Source: Ignatzschineria ureiclastica (GTDB lineage: Bacteria > Pseudomonadota > Gammaproteobacteria > Cardiobacteriales > Wohlfahrtiimonadaceae). Taken from it: DNA of 64,000 nt. Position 1 is the first letter of the stretch. The number at the start of each line of letters is the position of its first letter. The translations under genes were made by a program, and so were the position numbers. Below are positions 46,366 through 55,515 of this stretch, piece by piece. The notes under the pieces are model-generated. The model made no database searches, was not told the origin of the DNA, and saw nothing but the letters and a program-made list of their open reading frames with translations. The stretch is taken from NCBI RefSeq assembly GCF_003121845.1, contig NZ_QEWQ01000002.1, positions 1-64,000 on the forward strand, in the 5' to 3' direction.

Positions 46366-47313
46366 TTATGATTCACTTGCAGATACCACAGGTATATCGA
46401 TATTTTTTAATAACTTTTGTGCAATTGGGTCATTTTGCTCAAAGAGATTGATAATTTCTTGTACAATCTTGCCTTTAAGTTCTTTATTCCAAGCGAGCAT
46501 CATTTTAGAGGGCACTCGATGATTAGGAATTTTAATCTCAACGAGTTCCCCTGAATCTAAGTAGGGCTGACAAATTGTGCGAGGAAGAAAACCGATGCCT
46601 AAGCCTTGGAGATGGCATACTAATTTTGTGCGCATATTGGGGACTTTAATCTCTTTTTGCCCTTTCAATAGCCAAGCTGTGCGCTTTTGTAAATTACGAG
46701 CCGTATCTTCGACATTAATAGCAGGATACTGTCGTAATAGCGCTTCTGTTGCGATTTTATCTCCTATCTCTTCTAAGATTGGATGATCTTTTGCCACAAT
46801 AAACGCCCAGGAGATGGCTCCTAAATCGAGCATTTCATAGTGACTAGTCAAGGCTTCTTCGCCAGGCGCACCGATGGCAAGATGATAATTATCATAGATC
46901 AAACTATCCCAAACGCCCATAAAGATCTGCCGAGAGATCGTGATTTTAGTCTGGGGAAATCGCTGATTAAGATGGACGAGGAGCTCTGTAACCGCTTCTA
47001 CATTATAAAGAAGATTATTGATCGTGATATTCACGCTAGGCTCAATTCCGTCATTAATCTGTTGTAGCTCTTTAGTAATCCCATCGAGCCAGATCAGCCA
47101 CTGTTTACATTGTTCTAGTAGATGCTCGCCGGCGGCAGTTAATTCTACGGTTCTTGTGGTTCGGTGAAAGAGCTGTGCGCCGACATACTCTTCGAGCATT
47201 TTGATACGATAACTAATTGTCGCAGAAGTTTTATGCAAATTATGAGCGGCTTTAGAGAAACTCTTCATTTCAGCAACTTGGACAAACGAACGCATTGTTT
47301 CTAAATCAAGCAT
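46366..47313 (-). CDS. allS: LysR-family regulator, AllS-like
   Basis: A 315-residue LysR regulator. The N-terminal helix-turn-helix (SFSKAAHNLHKTSATISYRI) and the effector domain closely resemble E. coli AllS, the activator of the allD operon in anaerobic allantoin use. Shared stretches include INNLLYN, SRQIFMGVWDSL, VEDTARNLQKR and GIGFLPRTICQ. It sits between allK and allG. It probably activates the all genes here in response to a ureide intermediate; in E. coli the inducer is linked to allantoin breakdown. Confidence 0.87.
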   Translation of the reverse strand: MLDLETMRSFVQVAEMKSFSKAAHNLHKTSATISYRIKMLEEYVGAQLFHRTTRTVELTAAGEHLLEQCKQWLIWLDGITKELQQINDGIEPSVNITINNLLYNVEAVTELLVHLNQRFPQTKITISRQIFMGVWDSLIYDNYHLAIGAPGEEALTSHYEMLDLGAISWAFIVAKDHPILEEIGDKIATEALLRQYPAINVEDTARNLQKRTAWLLKGQKEIKVPNMRTKLVCHLQGLGIGFLPRTICQPYLDSGELVEIKIPNHRVPSKMMLAWNKELKGKIVQEIINLFEQNDPIAQKLLKNIDIPVVSASES

Positions 47314-47906
47314 AAGAATCCTTTCTTAAAATATCTCAATTGATAATCTTATCTGTAATTTATATTTAATAGAATCTTTAATAGACTTTAAATAGGTCTT
47401 TAATGGACCTTAATGATCTGTTATTGATCATTTATGGGCATACTGAGTGAAAGCCATATATTAGATATCTTGTTGATTTTATATTCTAAAAGACTATTTA
47501 ATAAATTAGATAATGGAATAATATATTAAGCAATTAAGATATCATATTGCATCATAAAATATAGATAGGATTATAAAAAAGAAGCCAATAAGTAGAAGAC
47601 TTATTGGCTTTAGTCATATTAAGGTACTGTTCTTCGGTTTAATTTGTCTATTTTTTGTGCTTTTACTAGGAGGTTTTTGAGCGATTTTACTGTAGCACTT
47701 TTGATAAACAGAACTAGATGTCTATACTAACCATCAAATACCTTATGATATATCTCCAAATCGAGCCATCTTAAAGGATACAACTGAAAGGAGTCGATGA
47801 AGAAGAGATATTTAAGATGAGGGACTTATCGGTGATAGAGCCGATAAGTGCTCCTCAGATTACAAATGACAACTAATTAAGATGCATCTATTACTAGGAT
47901 GCTTGA
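47314..47906 (-). other. Intergenic region between allG and allS
   Basis: About 590 bp, AT-rich, no gene. It holds a minus-strand terminator and a second hairpin (ACTTATCGG / CCGATAAGT, 47824-47849) just after the allG stop, which lacks a U-tract. Confidence 0.55.
47575..47610 (-). terminator. Rho-independent terminator downstream of allG
   Basis: On the minus strand a perfect 12-bp stem (AAGCCAATAAGT / ACTTATTGGCTT) with a 5-nt loop is followed by CTTTTTTAT. It lies about 300 bp past the allG stop. Confidence 0.8.
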
Positions 47907-49169
47907 TTATGCGTTATAGATCTTATCAAAGGCCACTAACGCTTTTTCGAAGCATTCAAGCGGTGCGCGTACTGTACCTGCACCCACTTGACCCACACCT
48001 GGATCTTTATGCGCAATACCGGTATTGATCACAGGAGTGATTCCTGTCTCTACGACTAAGCGCATATCTAGTCCAATTAAGGCTCCTTGGAAATCCCAAG
48101 TAGGAATCTGTAAGCCCATATTGTGATCCACATAGATTTCACTCATCTCTTCAGAAGTTTCAACGGCTGCATCAAAACCACCTGCACCGACAAATCGAGT
48201 TACACCAGGCGCTGCAATCATTGCACAACCACCTACACCGTAGGTCTCAGTAATCGCACTATCACCGATATCAGGGTTTGCATCATCTTGGGTATAGCCG
48301 GTAAAGAAGAGACCTTGTGGCATATTCACAGGTGCTTCAAACCATTGATCGCCTAGACCACTGACACGAATTCCGAAGTTACGACCATTACGGGTCATGG
48401 CTGTCACAATGGTCCCTGCTTTGATCTGAGCGCCGGCATCCATGGCTGCTTTACAGTACGCCATACAGACATTAAGGAAGAACTGGTCAGTGATACTTAA
48501 GAAGTTAATCGCTTTCGTTAACTCTTCTTTAGGACGATCAAGACCTGCAATAACTGGTGCAAGCGTTCTCACTAAAAGGGCAGAGGTTGCAATATTACGT
48601 TGATGGAACTCATCGCCCATTGTGATACCTTGTGCCATATGTGCGGTGATATCAAGGCCTTCATCCATAGATTCTAAGGCTTCATTGAGAATAGGGCCAA
48701 AGGAATCACGCATCCAGCGATGACGTGCTTGCACTTCTTCCCCAAAGGCACCAAAGCGCATCACTTTACCGATCCCTTCATTGATATTGCAGTAGGCGTA
48801 GTTACCATGAACTTTATTGAATACTTTAAGCATCGGCATATTAGCAGAAGTGATCCCGCCCATAGGGCCGACTGCATCAACCGTATGGCAAGGAATAAAT
48901 TCCACTTCACCGGCATCAAGAATTTTACGAGCACTTGCTTCATCTGTTGCCCAGCCTTCAAAGATCGCCGCCCCAATACAAGCCCCTTGTGCCGGGCCTG
49001 TCATCTCTTCCCATTTGATAGGAGGACCTGCGTGGAGGAGTTTTTTACCAGTGGCTAAAGTCGGTACTGCTTCTTTAGCAGGAATAACACCTACCCAACG
49101 GGGACGCGCTTCACGAATACGTTCAACAACTGCTTTGTTCGCTTCATCAATGGTTGCAAAATTTGTCAT
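47907..49169 (-). CDS. allG: Oxamate carbamoyltransferase subunit AllG (DUF1116, YlbE)
   Basis: A 420-residue DUF1116 protein homologous to E. coli YlbE/AllG. Recognisable segments are RPRWVGVIPAKEAVP, LLHAGPPIKWEEMTGPAQGA, GGITSANMPM, and the C-terminal GIAHKDPGVGQVGAGTVRAP. With AllF and AllH it forms oxamate carbamoyltransferase in the cytosol. It follows allF after 12 bp, so the two form an operon. Confidence 0.88.
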   Translation of the reverse strand: MTNFATIDEANKAVVERIREARPRWVGVIPAKEAVPTLATGKKLLHAGPPIKWEEMTGPAQGACIGAAIFEGWATDEASARKILDAGEVEFIPCHTVDAVGPMGGITSANMPMLKVFNKVHGNYAYCNINEGIGKVMRFGAFGEEVQARHRWMRDSFGPILNEALESMDEGLDITAHMAQGITMGDEFHQRNIATSALLVRTLAPVIAGLDRPKEELTKAINFLSITDQFFLNVCMAYCKAAMDAGAQIKAGTIVTAMTRNGRNFGIRVSGLGDQWFEAPVNMPQGLFFTGYTQDDANPDIGDSAITETYGVGGCAMIAAPGVTRFVGAGGFDAAVETSEEMSEIYVDHNMGLQIPTWDFQGALIGLDMRLVVETGITPVINTGIAHKDPGVGQVGAGTVRAPLECFEKALVAFDKIYNA

Positions 49170-49181
49170 AATATAGTCCTC

Positions 49182-50846
49182 TTATTTCAAACGTTTAAGA
49201 ATGTTTGCTAATTGCTGATTGCCACCTGCAATCGGAGCCCACTGAAACTGTACAACAGGAATGCCGGCAGATTGAAGATCCTCTGAGAAGCTTCGTAATC
49301 CCGCATTAATGACCTTAACGCCCTCTAACAGTGGATAAGGTTTGAGATCGGTTTTAGCTTGACGTGGTGTAATGAGTGCAAAGGCAAGGGCGGCTGCTTC
49401 AGGAAGATTATTCACAACAGCGATCCCCGCTTCTTTAAGAAGTTCGATCTCTTTATCACGTCCTTGAGGATCTTGATTTGTTCCTGTAACGGTCGCGATG
49501 AAGTTAATCGGTGCTTGTCGTTTTTCCCGTAATTTTTTGATGGCACTCACGACAGATTCCGCGGGAGCAGGTCCTGCACCGTAGCCGATCACCACATCAA
49601 GGAGTACAACACCAATTTCAGGACGATTGGCTAATTTAATAATCTCCTCTTGTCGAGAAGTGGGGTCAATCATAGGATGAGGGCGACCTACTGTGTAGAA
49701 ATCATCCCCAAGGTCAATAATTTTATGCCCATTAGCATCTAACATTGTACCTTTCTCATGTTTAGAATCGATCTCGGCATTCATCCCTTCCGCTAAAATA
49801 AGAGCGATCTCTGCCGCAAGCGTCCCTCCAGTATAAAGTCCCAAAATTTTACTCTCTGGAACTGGAGTCATGATTTCATAATCTTTCTCGACCTCTGATA
49901 ACTCTGCAGCTAAACGGGCTGCTTTATCAATGGTATTAATCAGGTGAACATTACCATCGCGGGGTTGATCGATTTTACTACCTAAGAAGAGCGCAACGAC
50001 TGGTTTCGCAATTGACTTCATCCGTTGAATGATCTTTTGACGCACTTCTTCAGCAGGAGGTTTAGAAACAAAAGCAATGACCTTGGTGTTTTCATCATTC
50101 TCTAACATATCAAGTGCAGTCATCGCACTCACACCGCCGACATCTACCGATAAGTCTCGTCCGCCAAGACCAATTGCATGGGTAATACCTTGTCCCGCTA
50201 AAGCGATCTGTGAGCAGAGCTCTTGAATCCCCGTTCCCGATGCGCCCACAACGCCGATATTTCCTTCAGGAATCACATTGGCAAAAGCAAGGGGTGCGCC
50301 GGCAATCATCGAGGTACCGCAATCTGGTCCCATAACAATAAGCCCTTTATCAGCCGCTTGTTTTTTAAGACGAATCTCATCTTGCAGTGACATATTATCG
50401 GAGAAGATCATCACATTAAGATCTTTCTCGATCGCTGATTCTGTTAAATCTGCAGCATATTCACCGGCGATAGAGATAAGCATAGTATTGCTATCTGGCA
50501 TTCTTTCAAGTGCTGAAGCGAGTCGGCGTGCTTTAGGAATACGTTTACCACTTCCCCCTTGATTTTTGGCAAGATTGGCAAGTTCTTCCTCTAGTGCTTC
50601 AACGACCATTTCAACAATTGAGTTATCTGTTGTTTCTGCTTTAATCGCGATACAGATGTCGTTAGGCGTTGCTTCTTCAAATTCTGGGCTCCAAAAACCG
50701 GTGGCTTTTAAGAGATCTTTATTGGCAGGTGTTCCCATCATAACGGAAATTTCTTCCACTTCAGGATGTTCACTCAGTTTGCGAGAGATAATCATCAAGC
50801 TAACCGAATCCTGAAAGCTGCCTTTCTTGATATAAGAGTGGATCAT
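49182..50846 (-). CDS. allF: Oxamate carbamoyltransferase subunit AllF (FdrA)
   Basis: A 554-residue FdrA-family protein related to the alpha subunit of succinyl-CoA synthetases. The N-terminus MIHSYIKKGSFQDSVSLMIISRKLS is nearly that of E. coli FdrA, which fixes the start; GAGGTA lies upstream, and an ATG five codons earlier overlaps that site. GVVGASGTGIQELCSQIA and GLGGRDLSVDVGG are nucleotide-fold segments. It heads the allF-allG operon and is divergent from an MFS gene. A CRP-like site lies 37 bp upstream. Confidence 0.9.
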   Translation of the reverse strand: MIHSYIKKGSFQDSVSLMIISRKLSEHPEVEEISVMMGTPANKDLLKATGFWSPEFEEATPNDICIAIKAETTDNSIVEMVVEALEEELANLAKNQGGSGKRIPKARRLASALERMPDSNTMLISIAGEYAADLTESAIEKDLNVMIFSDNMSLQDEIRLKKQAADKGLIVMGPDCGTSMIAGAPLAFANVIPEGNIGVVGASGTGIQELCSQIALAGQGITHAIGLGGRDLSVDVGGVSAMTALDMLENDENTKVIAFVSKPPAEEVRQKIIQRMKSIAKPVVALFLGSKIDQPRDGNVHLINTIDKAARLAAELSEVEKDYEIMTPVPESKILGLYTGGTLAAEIALILAEGMNAEIDSKHEKGTMLDANGHKIIDLGDDFYTVGRPHPMIDPTSRQEEIIKLANRPEIGVVLLDVVIGYGAGPAPAESVVSAIKKLREKRQAPINFIATVTGTNQDPQGRDKEIELLKEAGIAVVNNLPEAAALAFALITPRQAKTDLKPYPLLEGVKVINAGLRSFSEDLQSAGIPVVQFQWAPIAGGNQQLANILKRLK

Positions 50847-50882
50847 AGTTTCGTACCTCATTTAAATGTACTGAAATTTGTG

Positions 50883-50898
50883 TGTGCTATATGTCACA
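50883..50898. promoter_or_regulatory. CRP-like site proximal to allF
   Basis: TGTGC-TATATG-TCACA differs from the CRP core TGTGA-N6-TCACA at one position. It lies 37 bp upstream of the allF start codon. Confidence 0.5.
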
Positions 50899-51057
50899 TC
50901 TCAAAAAGTAACACCCTTAGTGTAGGGAAATGATGATATATGTCATGAAAAAAAGGCTGTTTAAAATTTTCAAAGAATAGTGATTCATTACGCTGATTTT
51001 TTTGATGAGTGAGCTTGAATACTGGCAAGTGTTCAATATTAAAAATATTTTGAGTAA

Positions 51058-51073
51058 TGTGATCTTATTTACA
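51058..51073. promoter_or_regulatory. CRP-like site proximal to the MFS gene
   Basis: TGTGA-TCTTAT-TTACA differs from the CRP core at one position. It lies 107 bp upstream of the MFS start codon. Confidence 0.5.
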
Positions 51074-51180
51074 AGACTTTTCTCGCAATAGGAGAAATAG
51101 GTATTTAAGTCAAATTTTCACAAACTTTTATGATATAGGATAAGATCAGTTACAACTCAATCTCTTTTTAGGAGTCTATT

Positions 51181-52440
51181 ATGAACATCAACTCACAAAA
51201 AACACCGGCAAATAGTCGCTATTGGATCACGACGATTATTATCTTCTTTTTAGGGTGGGTCTTTATTTATGCAGGTCGTGCAGTTTTTAGTCCTGTGATG
51301 CAAGATGTTGGTCGATCATTTAATATCGACCAGGCAGCGATTGGAGGGATTATGAGTCTCTTCTATTTTGCATATACCGCACTACAGATTCCTTCAGGTA
51401 TGATGGGTGACAAAGTGGGGCGGAAACGTATTTTAGTGACCGGCTTCTTCTTATATGCGGTATTTATGGCTGCAGTGAGTTTTGCCCCTAATTACACTGT
51501 TTTCATTATCTTCTGGATGTTAGCAGGGGCGGCGCAAGGGACTTTCTATGGCCCTCAATATGCCCTTTCATCAGAAGCAATTCCTAAAAAATGGGTAGCA
51601 GTAGGTAGTGCTATTATCGGTAGTGGGATGTCTTTTGGTATCGCGTTAGGTTATAACTTATCCAGTATTATGACGACTCGTTTTGAAACCACTTGGCAAC
51701 AACCTTTCTTAGTGATGGCTGTACCAGTATTTGTATTAGCCATTGCGATGTTAATCTTCATCAGAGAGCGTGCGCCGGGTCTGGATGAGCAAGAACAAGA
51801 AGCGAAAGCTCAAGCCGCTGCAAGTGGTGATGCTGGGAATTCAGGTTTCTCTGCGCTCTTTAAAAATCGTAATCTTGTTATGGCTTATATTGCAATTTTC
51901 TGTTCAATTTATGGTTTCTTCGTCATTATCACGTGGTTACCGACTTACCTTGTACAGCAACGTAATATGGATCCTGTATATGCGGCAAACGTTGCCTCTA
52001 TCGTGCCTTGGATCTCAATTATCGGAACAATCTTCTTTAGCTACTTATCTGATAAATTGGGTAAACGTAAACCGATTGTGCTCTTTATGTTGCCATTATC
52101 ATTGATCTCAATCTTTGGTATCGTAGCTTCAGAATCAACCGCTGTTTTAATTACCGTATTAGTGCTTTATGGTTTTATCGGTAAAATTAGCTTGAACCCT
52201 GTATTATTAGCACTTTGCGCAGATAACGCACCACGTGCTTCTTTAAGTACCGCTTTTGGTCTCTATAACTTCTTCGGTATGAGTGCTTCAATTGCGGCAC
52301 CTTGGTTAACAGGTTTTATTGCAGATCAAACAGGTAACTTAAATATGAGCTTCTACTTCGCAGCAGCGATTACCATTATCGGTATTATTGCAATGCTCTT
52401 TGTAGATGAAAGCAAAAGTCCAAATCGAGTTGCTAAATAA
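51181..52440 (+). CDS. MFS transporter, probable ureide/oxalurate-pathway carrier
   Basis: A 419-residue MFS carrier with 12 helices and a central polar loop. The GDKVGRKRILVTG motif after helix 2 and SDKLGKRKP after helix 8 are standard. It resembles the anion:cation symporter / phthalate-permease type group. It is divergent from allF-allG and followed by allD, so uptake of ureidoglycolate, allantoate or a related ureide is a reasonable inference; the sequence alone does not show the substrate. TAGGAG lies before the ATG. Confidence 0.85.
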   Translation: MNINSQKTPANSRYWITTIIIFFLGWVFIYAGRAVFSPVMQDVGRSFNIDQAAIGGIMSLFYFAYTALQIPSGMMGDKVGRKRILVTGFFLYAVFMAAVSFAPNYTVFIIFWMLAGAAQGTFYGPQYALSSEAIPKKWVAVGSAIIGSGMSFGIALGYNLSSIMTTRFETTWQQPFLVMAVPVFVLAIAMLIFIRERAPGLDEQEQEAKAQAAASGDAGNSGFSALFKNRNLVMAYIAIFCSIYGFFVIITWLPTYLVQQRNMDPVYAANVASIVPWISIIGTIFFSYLSDKLGKRKPIVLFMLPLSLISIFGIVASESTAVLITVLVLYGFIGKISLNPVLLALCADNAPRASLSTAFGLYNFFGMSASIAAPWLTGFIADQTGNLNMSFYFAAAITIIGIIAMLFVDESKSPNRVAK

Positions 52441-52535
52441 TTAGTATAGAAGCATCTATCAATAATATTGAATCATTAAATAATTTGATAATTTAATGGA
52501 TGAAATCTAGATCAAACCTAGATAGAAATAGAGTG

Positions 52536-52570
52536 AGCCCTAGTATGAAAAATCATGCTAGGGCTTTTTC
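52536..52570 (+). terminator. Rho-independent terminator after the MFS carrier
   Basis: AGCCCTAGTATGA / TCATGCTAGGGCT (one mismatch) with a 4-nt loop, followed by TTTTTC. Confidence 0.9.
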
Positions 52571-52626
52571 ATTGGCACTATTATCGACACTATTATTGGG
52601 GTTGGGAACAATATTTTGTATATCAA

Positions 52627-52681
52627 AAATGATCATTTAAGTTGGGGAGAGAGCCGTTATAAAAAGTTATTAAATGATCAT
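52627..52681. promoter_or_regulatory. Direct repeat of AAATGATCAT, candidate operator pair for allD
   Basis: AAATGATCAT occurs at 52627 (extended to the palindrome AAATGATCATTT) and at 52672, 45 bp apart and about 200-250 bp before allD. Regulator unknown; AllS is a candidate. Confidence 0.3.
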
Positions 52682-52880
52682 GTCCATTTAGATGAAAAAT
52701 TTAAGTAGTGTGATAAAGCTAATTTAAATCAAGCTATAGAATCATGTTCATCCTTTATATTGCAGATAGGATTAGATAAAAGGCTCCTATGAAAAGAGTA
52801 ATCATTATCGTGAGCATCCACCATTACCGAGATTGATTCGATTTAATCAGGTGTTACATTCCAATATAGAGGGCAAGCGT

Positions 52881-53930
52881 ATGAAACTTACAAAAACAGC
52901 ATTACATCAGTTAATGAGTCAAAAACTTCACCGAGCAGGATTATCTCAGGAACACGCAGATATCGTTGCGGATATTTTAGTGCATGCGGATGCGCGAGGC
53001 ATCCATTCTCATGGCGCGGTACGTGTAGAGTATTATTCAGAACGTATTAGCAAAGGGGGAACGAACTGTACACCTCACTTTCGTTTTGAAGCTACAGGGC
53101 CTTGTAGTGGGATTTTTCATGCAGATAATGGTGCCGGCCACGTTGCCGCAAAATTGGCAATGGAGGAGGCGATTCAATTAGCGAAAGAAAATGGTGTTGC
53201 AGTTGTCGGTATTCGGCAGATGGGGCATAGTGGCGCACTCTCTTATTTTGTGGAGATGGCGGCGAATGCGGGTATGCTTGGGCTTTCTGTATGTCAATCA
53301 GACCCGATGGCAGTGCCGTTTAATGGTGCGGAAGTCTATTATGGAACCAATCCCTTAGCATTCGCAGCACCGGGAGAAGCAGGTAAAAATATAATCTTTG
53401 ATATGGCAACCACTGTACAAGCCTGGGGGAAAGTATTAGATGCGCGTTCCCGTAATGCTGCGATTCCAGATAATTGGGCAGTGGACAGTGCGGGTAATTC
53501 TACAACTGATCCACACGCAGTACATGGGCTATTGCCGATCGCAGGGCCTAAAGGCTATGGTTTAATGATGATGATTGATGTGTTATCAGGTATTTTATTG
53601 GGACTCCCTTTCGGTAAACATGTCTCTTCTATGTATCATGATCTCTCTGAAGGCCGTAATTTAGGGCAATTACATATTGTGATTAATCCTGACTTTTTTG
53701 CCGGTGGTGAAGTTGTTCGCCGAGGCATTACCCAGATGATGCAGGAGCTGAACCAAATTAAACCCGCAGCTGGCGTTGAACGAGTCTTCTATCCCGGTGA
53801 AAATACAGAGATTGCCGAGCGTGAAAGTGAGGAGAATGGTATCGAAGTGGTGGATGAGATCTATCAATATCTCATTTCAGATCAGCTCTATATCAATTCT
53901 TATGATCATAAAGATCCTTTTGCAAGCTAA
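52881..53930 (+). CDS. allD: Ureidoglycolate dehydrogenase (NAD+) AllD
   Basis: It oxidises (S)-ureidoglycolate to oxalurate. The 349-residue protein has the same length as E. coli AllD and shares long stretches, including ADARGIHSHGAVRVEYY, NGVAVVGIRQMGHSGALSYF, CQSDPMAVPF, FDMATTVQAWGKVLDARSRN and GPKGYGLMMMIDVLSG. The ATG follows GAGGG; an in-frame ATG 16 codons upstream adds residues absent from the family. Its product oxalurate is the substrate of AllFGH encoded nearby. Confidence 0.95.
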   Translation: MKLTKTALHQLMSQKLHRAGLSQEHADIVADILVHADARGIHSHGAVRVEYYSERISKGGTNCTPHFRFEATGPCSGIFHADNGAGHVAAKLAMEEAIQLAKENGVAVVGIRQMGHSGALSYFVEMAANAGMLGLSVCQSDPMAVPFNGAEVYYGTNPLAFAAPGEAGKNIIFDMATTVQAWGKVLDARSRNAAIPDNWAVDSAGNSTTDPHAVHGLLPIAGPKGYGLMMMIDVLSGILLGLPFGKHVSSMYHDLSEGRNLGQLHIVINPDFFAGGEVVRRGITQMMQELNQIKPAAGVERVFYPGENTEIAERESEENGIEVVDEIYQYLISDQLYINSYDHKDPFAS

Positions 53931-54345
53931 TCTGAATGGGTTGCTATGAAGGTAAGAGATATAGAGAGGATCTATAGAGCGATAGGATCTACAGAGGCTC
54001 GATAGAGCCTCTACATAACATAACATAGCAAAACTATAACGCGTCAATGAGAAGGGGGGGTAACGAGATGGGATTAAAAGAGAAGAGTGGCTATCTTTGA
54101 ATCTATAGGGCTATCTTTTCTGAAATATCATCTTTAAAAACCCTAAAACACCTGCTACATTGAGTGATGATCCTAAAATTGATGATGATAGCTTATCATG
54201 TAGAGATCATAGTGAGATTATTAGAATATCCGCTCTTTGAATGGGCGGATATTTCTGTAACTGCTATAATTGATTGAAATTGAAGATAATAATAACGAAC
54301 ACAATAGAGTGATCTATAGATCAAACCTATATATGGAGCGATAAG
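53931..54345 (+). other. Intergenic region between allD and argC
   Basis: 415 bp with no gene. A hairpin AGAGGCTC-GATA-GAGCCTCT lies at 53993-54012 without a U-tract. A second, AATATCCGC / GCGGATATT (54225-54253), lies just before the argC promoter. A canonical ARG box was not found. Confidence 0.55.
54263..54270 (+). promoter_or_regulatory. Extended -10 promoter of argC
   Basis: TG-C-TATAAT (TG at 54262-54263) is a perfect extended -10, 75 nt before the argC ATG. No good -35 is needed or seen. The hairpin at 54225-54253 lies just upstream. Confidence 0.6.
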
Positions 54346-55386
54346 ATGATTAAGGTAGGAATTATTGGGGTAACCGGTTATGCCGGGCAGCAATTATTAT
54401 GGTTATTAGAGCAGCATCCTGAGATAGAGATTCGTTTACTTTCTTCTCGCTCTTATGCTGATATGCAGATTCAAACTGTCTATCCCAATTTTGAAGGTCG
54501 ATTAGATCATACCTTAATTAAAGATGAAGACTTTATTGCGCGATTAGAAGAGATTGACCTACTCTTTATGGCATTGCCCCATGGCTTATCGCAAGGCTTT
54601 GCCCATAGCGCTTATGAAAAAGGGGTGAAAGTCATCGATCTTGGCGCAGATTTTCGATTTGAAGATTTAGACACCTATGAAAAATGGTACAAAGTGCCCC
54701 ATAAAGCCCCTCATTTAATGCCTTATACCGCATATGGAATGCCGGAACTGCACCGGGAATTGATCGCTCAGAGCCATATTGTCGCTTCACCGGGCTGTTT
54801 CCCCACAACAGCGATCTTAGGGATTGCACCGCTTATTGCAGGTCAATGGGTAGAAACAGATCTGATTGTCGATTCAAAATCAGGGACAACTGGCGCAGGT
54901 CGGGATGCACGTACATCCTCCCTTTTTTGTGAAGTAAATGAGAATTTCAAAGCGTATGGTGTGATGAGTCATCGGCATACGCCGGAGATGGAAAAAGAGC
55001 TCGAAAAGCTGACCCATGAGAATGTGGATGTCCTCTTTACGCCACATCTTTTACCGGTCAATCGGGGGATTCTCTCGACGATCTACGCTACAGTAAAAGC
55101 AGATATTGCATTGACAGAAGCGAAAGCGTATGAGATCTACCGAGAATTTTATCAAGATGAGCCCTTTATTCGTATTCGGGAATCATTGCCGGAACTCAAT
55201 GCGGTCAGAGGCACTAATTATTGTGATATTGCCATTCGCGTAGATGAAACTCGGCGGAAAGTGATCGTAGTTTCGGCAATCGATAATTTGATTAAAGGCG
55301 CGGCAGGTCAAGCGGTGCAGAGTATGAATATTCTCTTTAAATTCCCAGAAACATTGGGATTAAATATGCTTTCGATGTATATTTAA
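54346..55386 (+). CDS. argC: N-acetyl-gamma-glutamyl-phosphate reductase
   Basis: The third enzyme of arginine synthesis, an NADPH-dependent reductase. The 346-residue protein has the GVTGYAGQQLL dinucleotide loop, the catalytic cysteine in VASPGCFPTTAILG, SGTTGAGR, and HRHTPEMEKEL. A TGGAG site precedes the ATG. A terminator lies between it and argJ, so the arg genes are not one simple operon. Confidence 0.96.
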   Translation: MIKVGIIGVTGYAGQQLLWLLEQHPEIEIRLLSSRSYADMQIQTVYPNFEGRLDHTLIKDEDFIARLEEIDLLFMALPHGLSQGFAHSAYEKGVKVIDLGADFRFEDLDTYEKWYKVPHKAPHLMPYTAYGMPELHRELIAQSHIVASPGCFPTTAILGIAPLIAGQWVETDLIVDSKSGTTGAGRDARTSSLFCEVNENFKAYGVMSHRHTPEMEKELEKLTHENVDVLFTPHLLPVNRGILSTIYATVKADIALTEAKAYEIYREFYQDEPFIRIRESLPELNAVRGTNYCDIAIRVDETRRKVIVVSAIDNLIKGAAGQAVQSMNILFKFPETLGLNMLSMYI

Positions 55387-55401
55387 AACACAATTTGAAA
55401 G

Positions 55402-55431
55402 AAAGGCGATAGCAGTAAGGATCGCCTTTTT
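55402..55431 (+). terminator. Terminator or attenuator between argC and argJ
   Basis: AAAGGCGAT / ATCGCCTTT form a 9-bp stem with a 10-nt loop, followed by TTTGC. Confidence 0.8.
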
Positions 55432-55515
55432 GCTGTGCGTGTTATAGTACAATTAATATTAAGAATTGGGCGAATGGCCAAATTTTATTGACTCTCAATT
55501 AGGAGAAGAAACACA

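Larger units (their letters stand above)
50847..51180. other. Divergent control region allF / MFS carrier
   Basis: 334 bp with no gene. It contains two sites with 15 bp spacing typical of CRP family boxes and an AT-rich near-palindrome (AATATTAAAAATATT, near 51035). Confidence 0.6.
52441..52880 (+). other. Intergenic region between MFS carrier and allD
   Basis: 440 bp with no gene. It holds the MFS-gene terminator and two copies of AAATGATCAT. allD therefore has its own promoter. Confidence 0.55.

Noticed and set aside
53931-54345. ARG box (ArgR operator) before argC
   Set aside because: TGAAT-like halves occur, but none forms the 18-bp palindrome convincingly.
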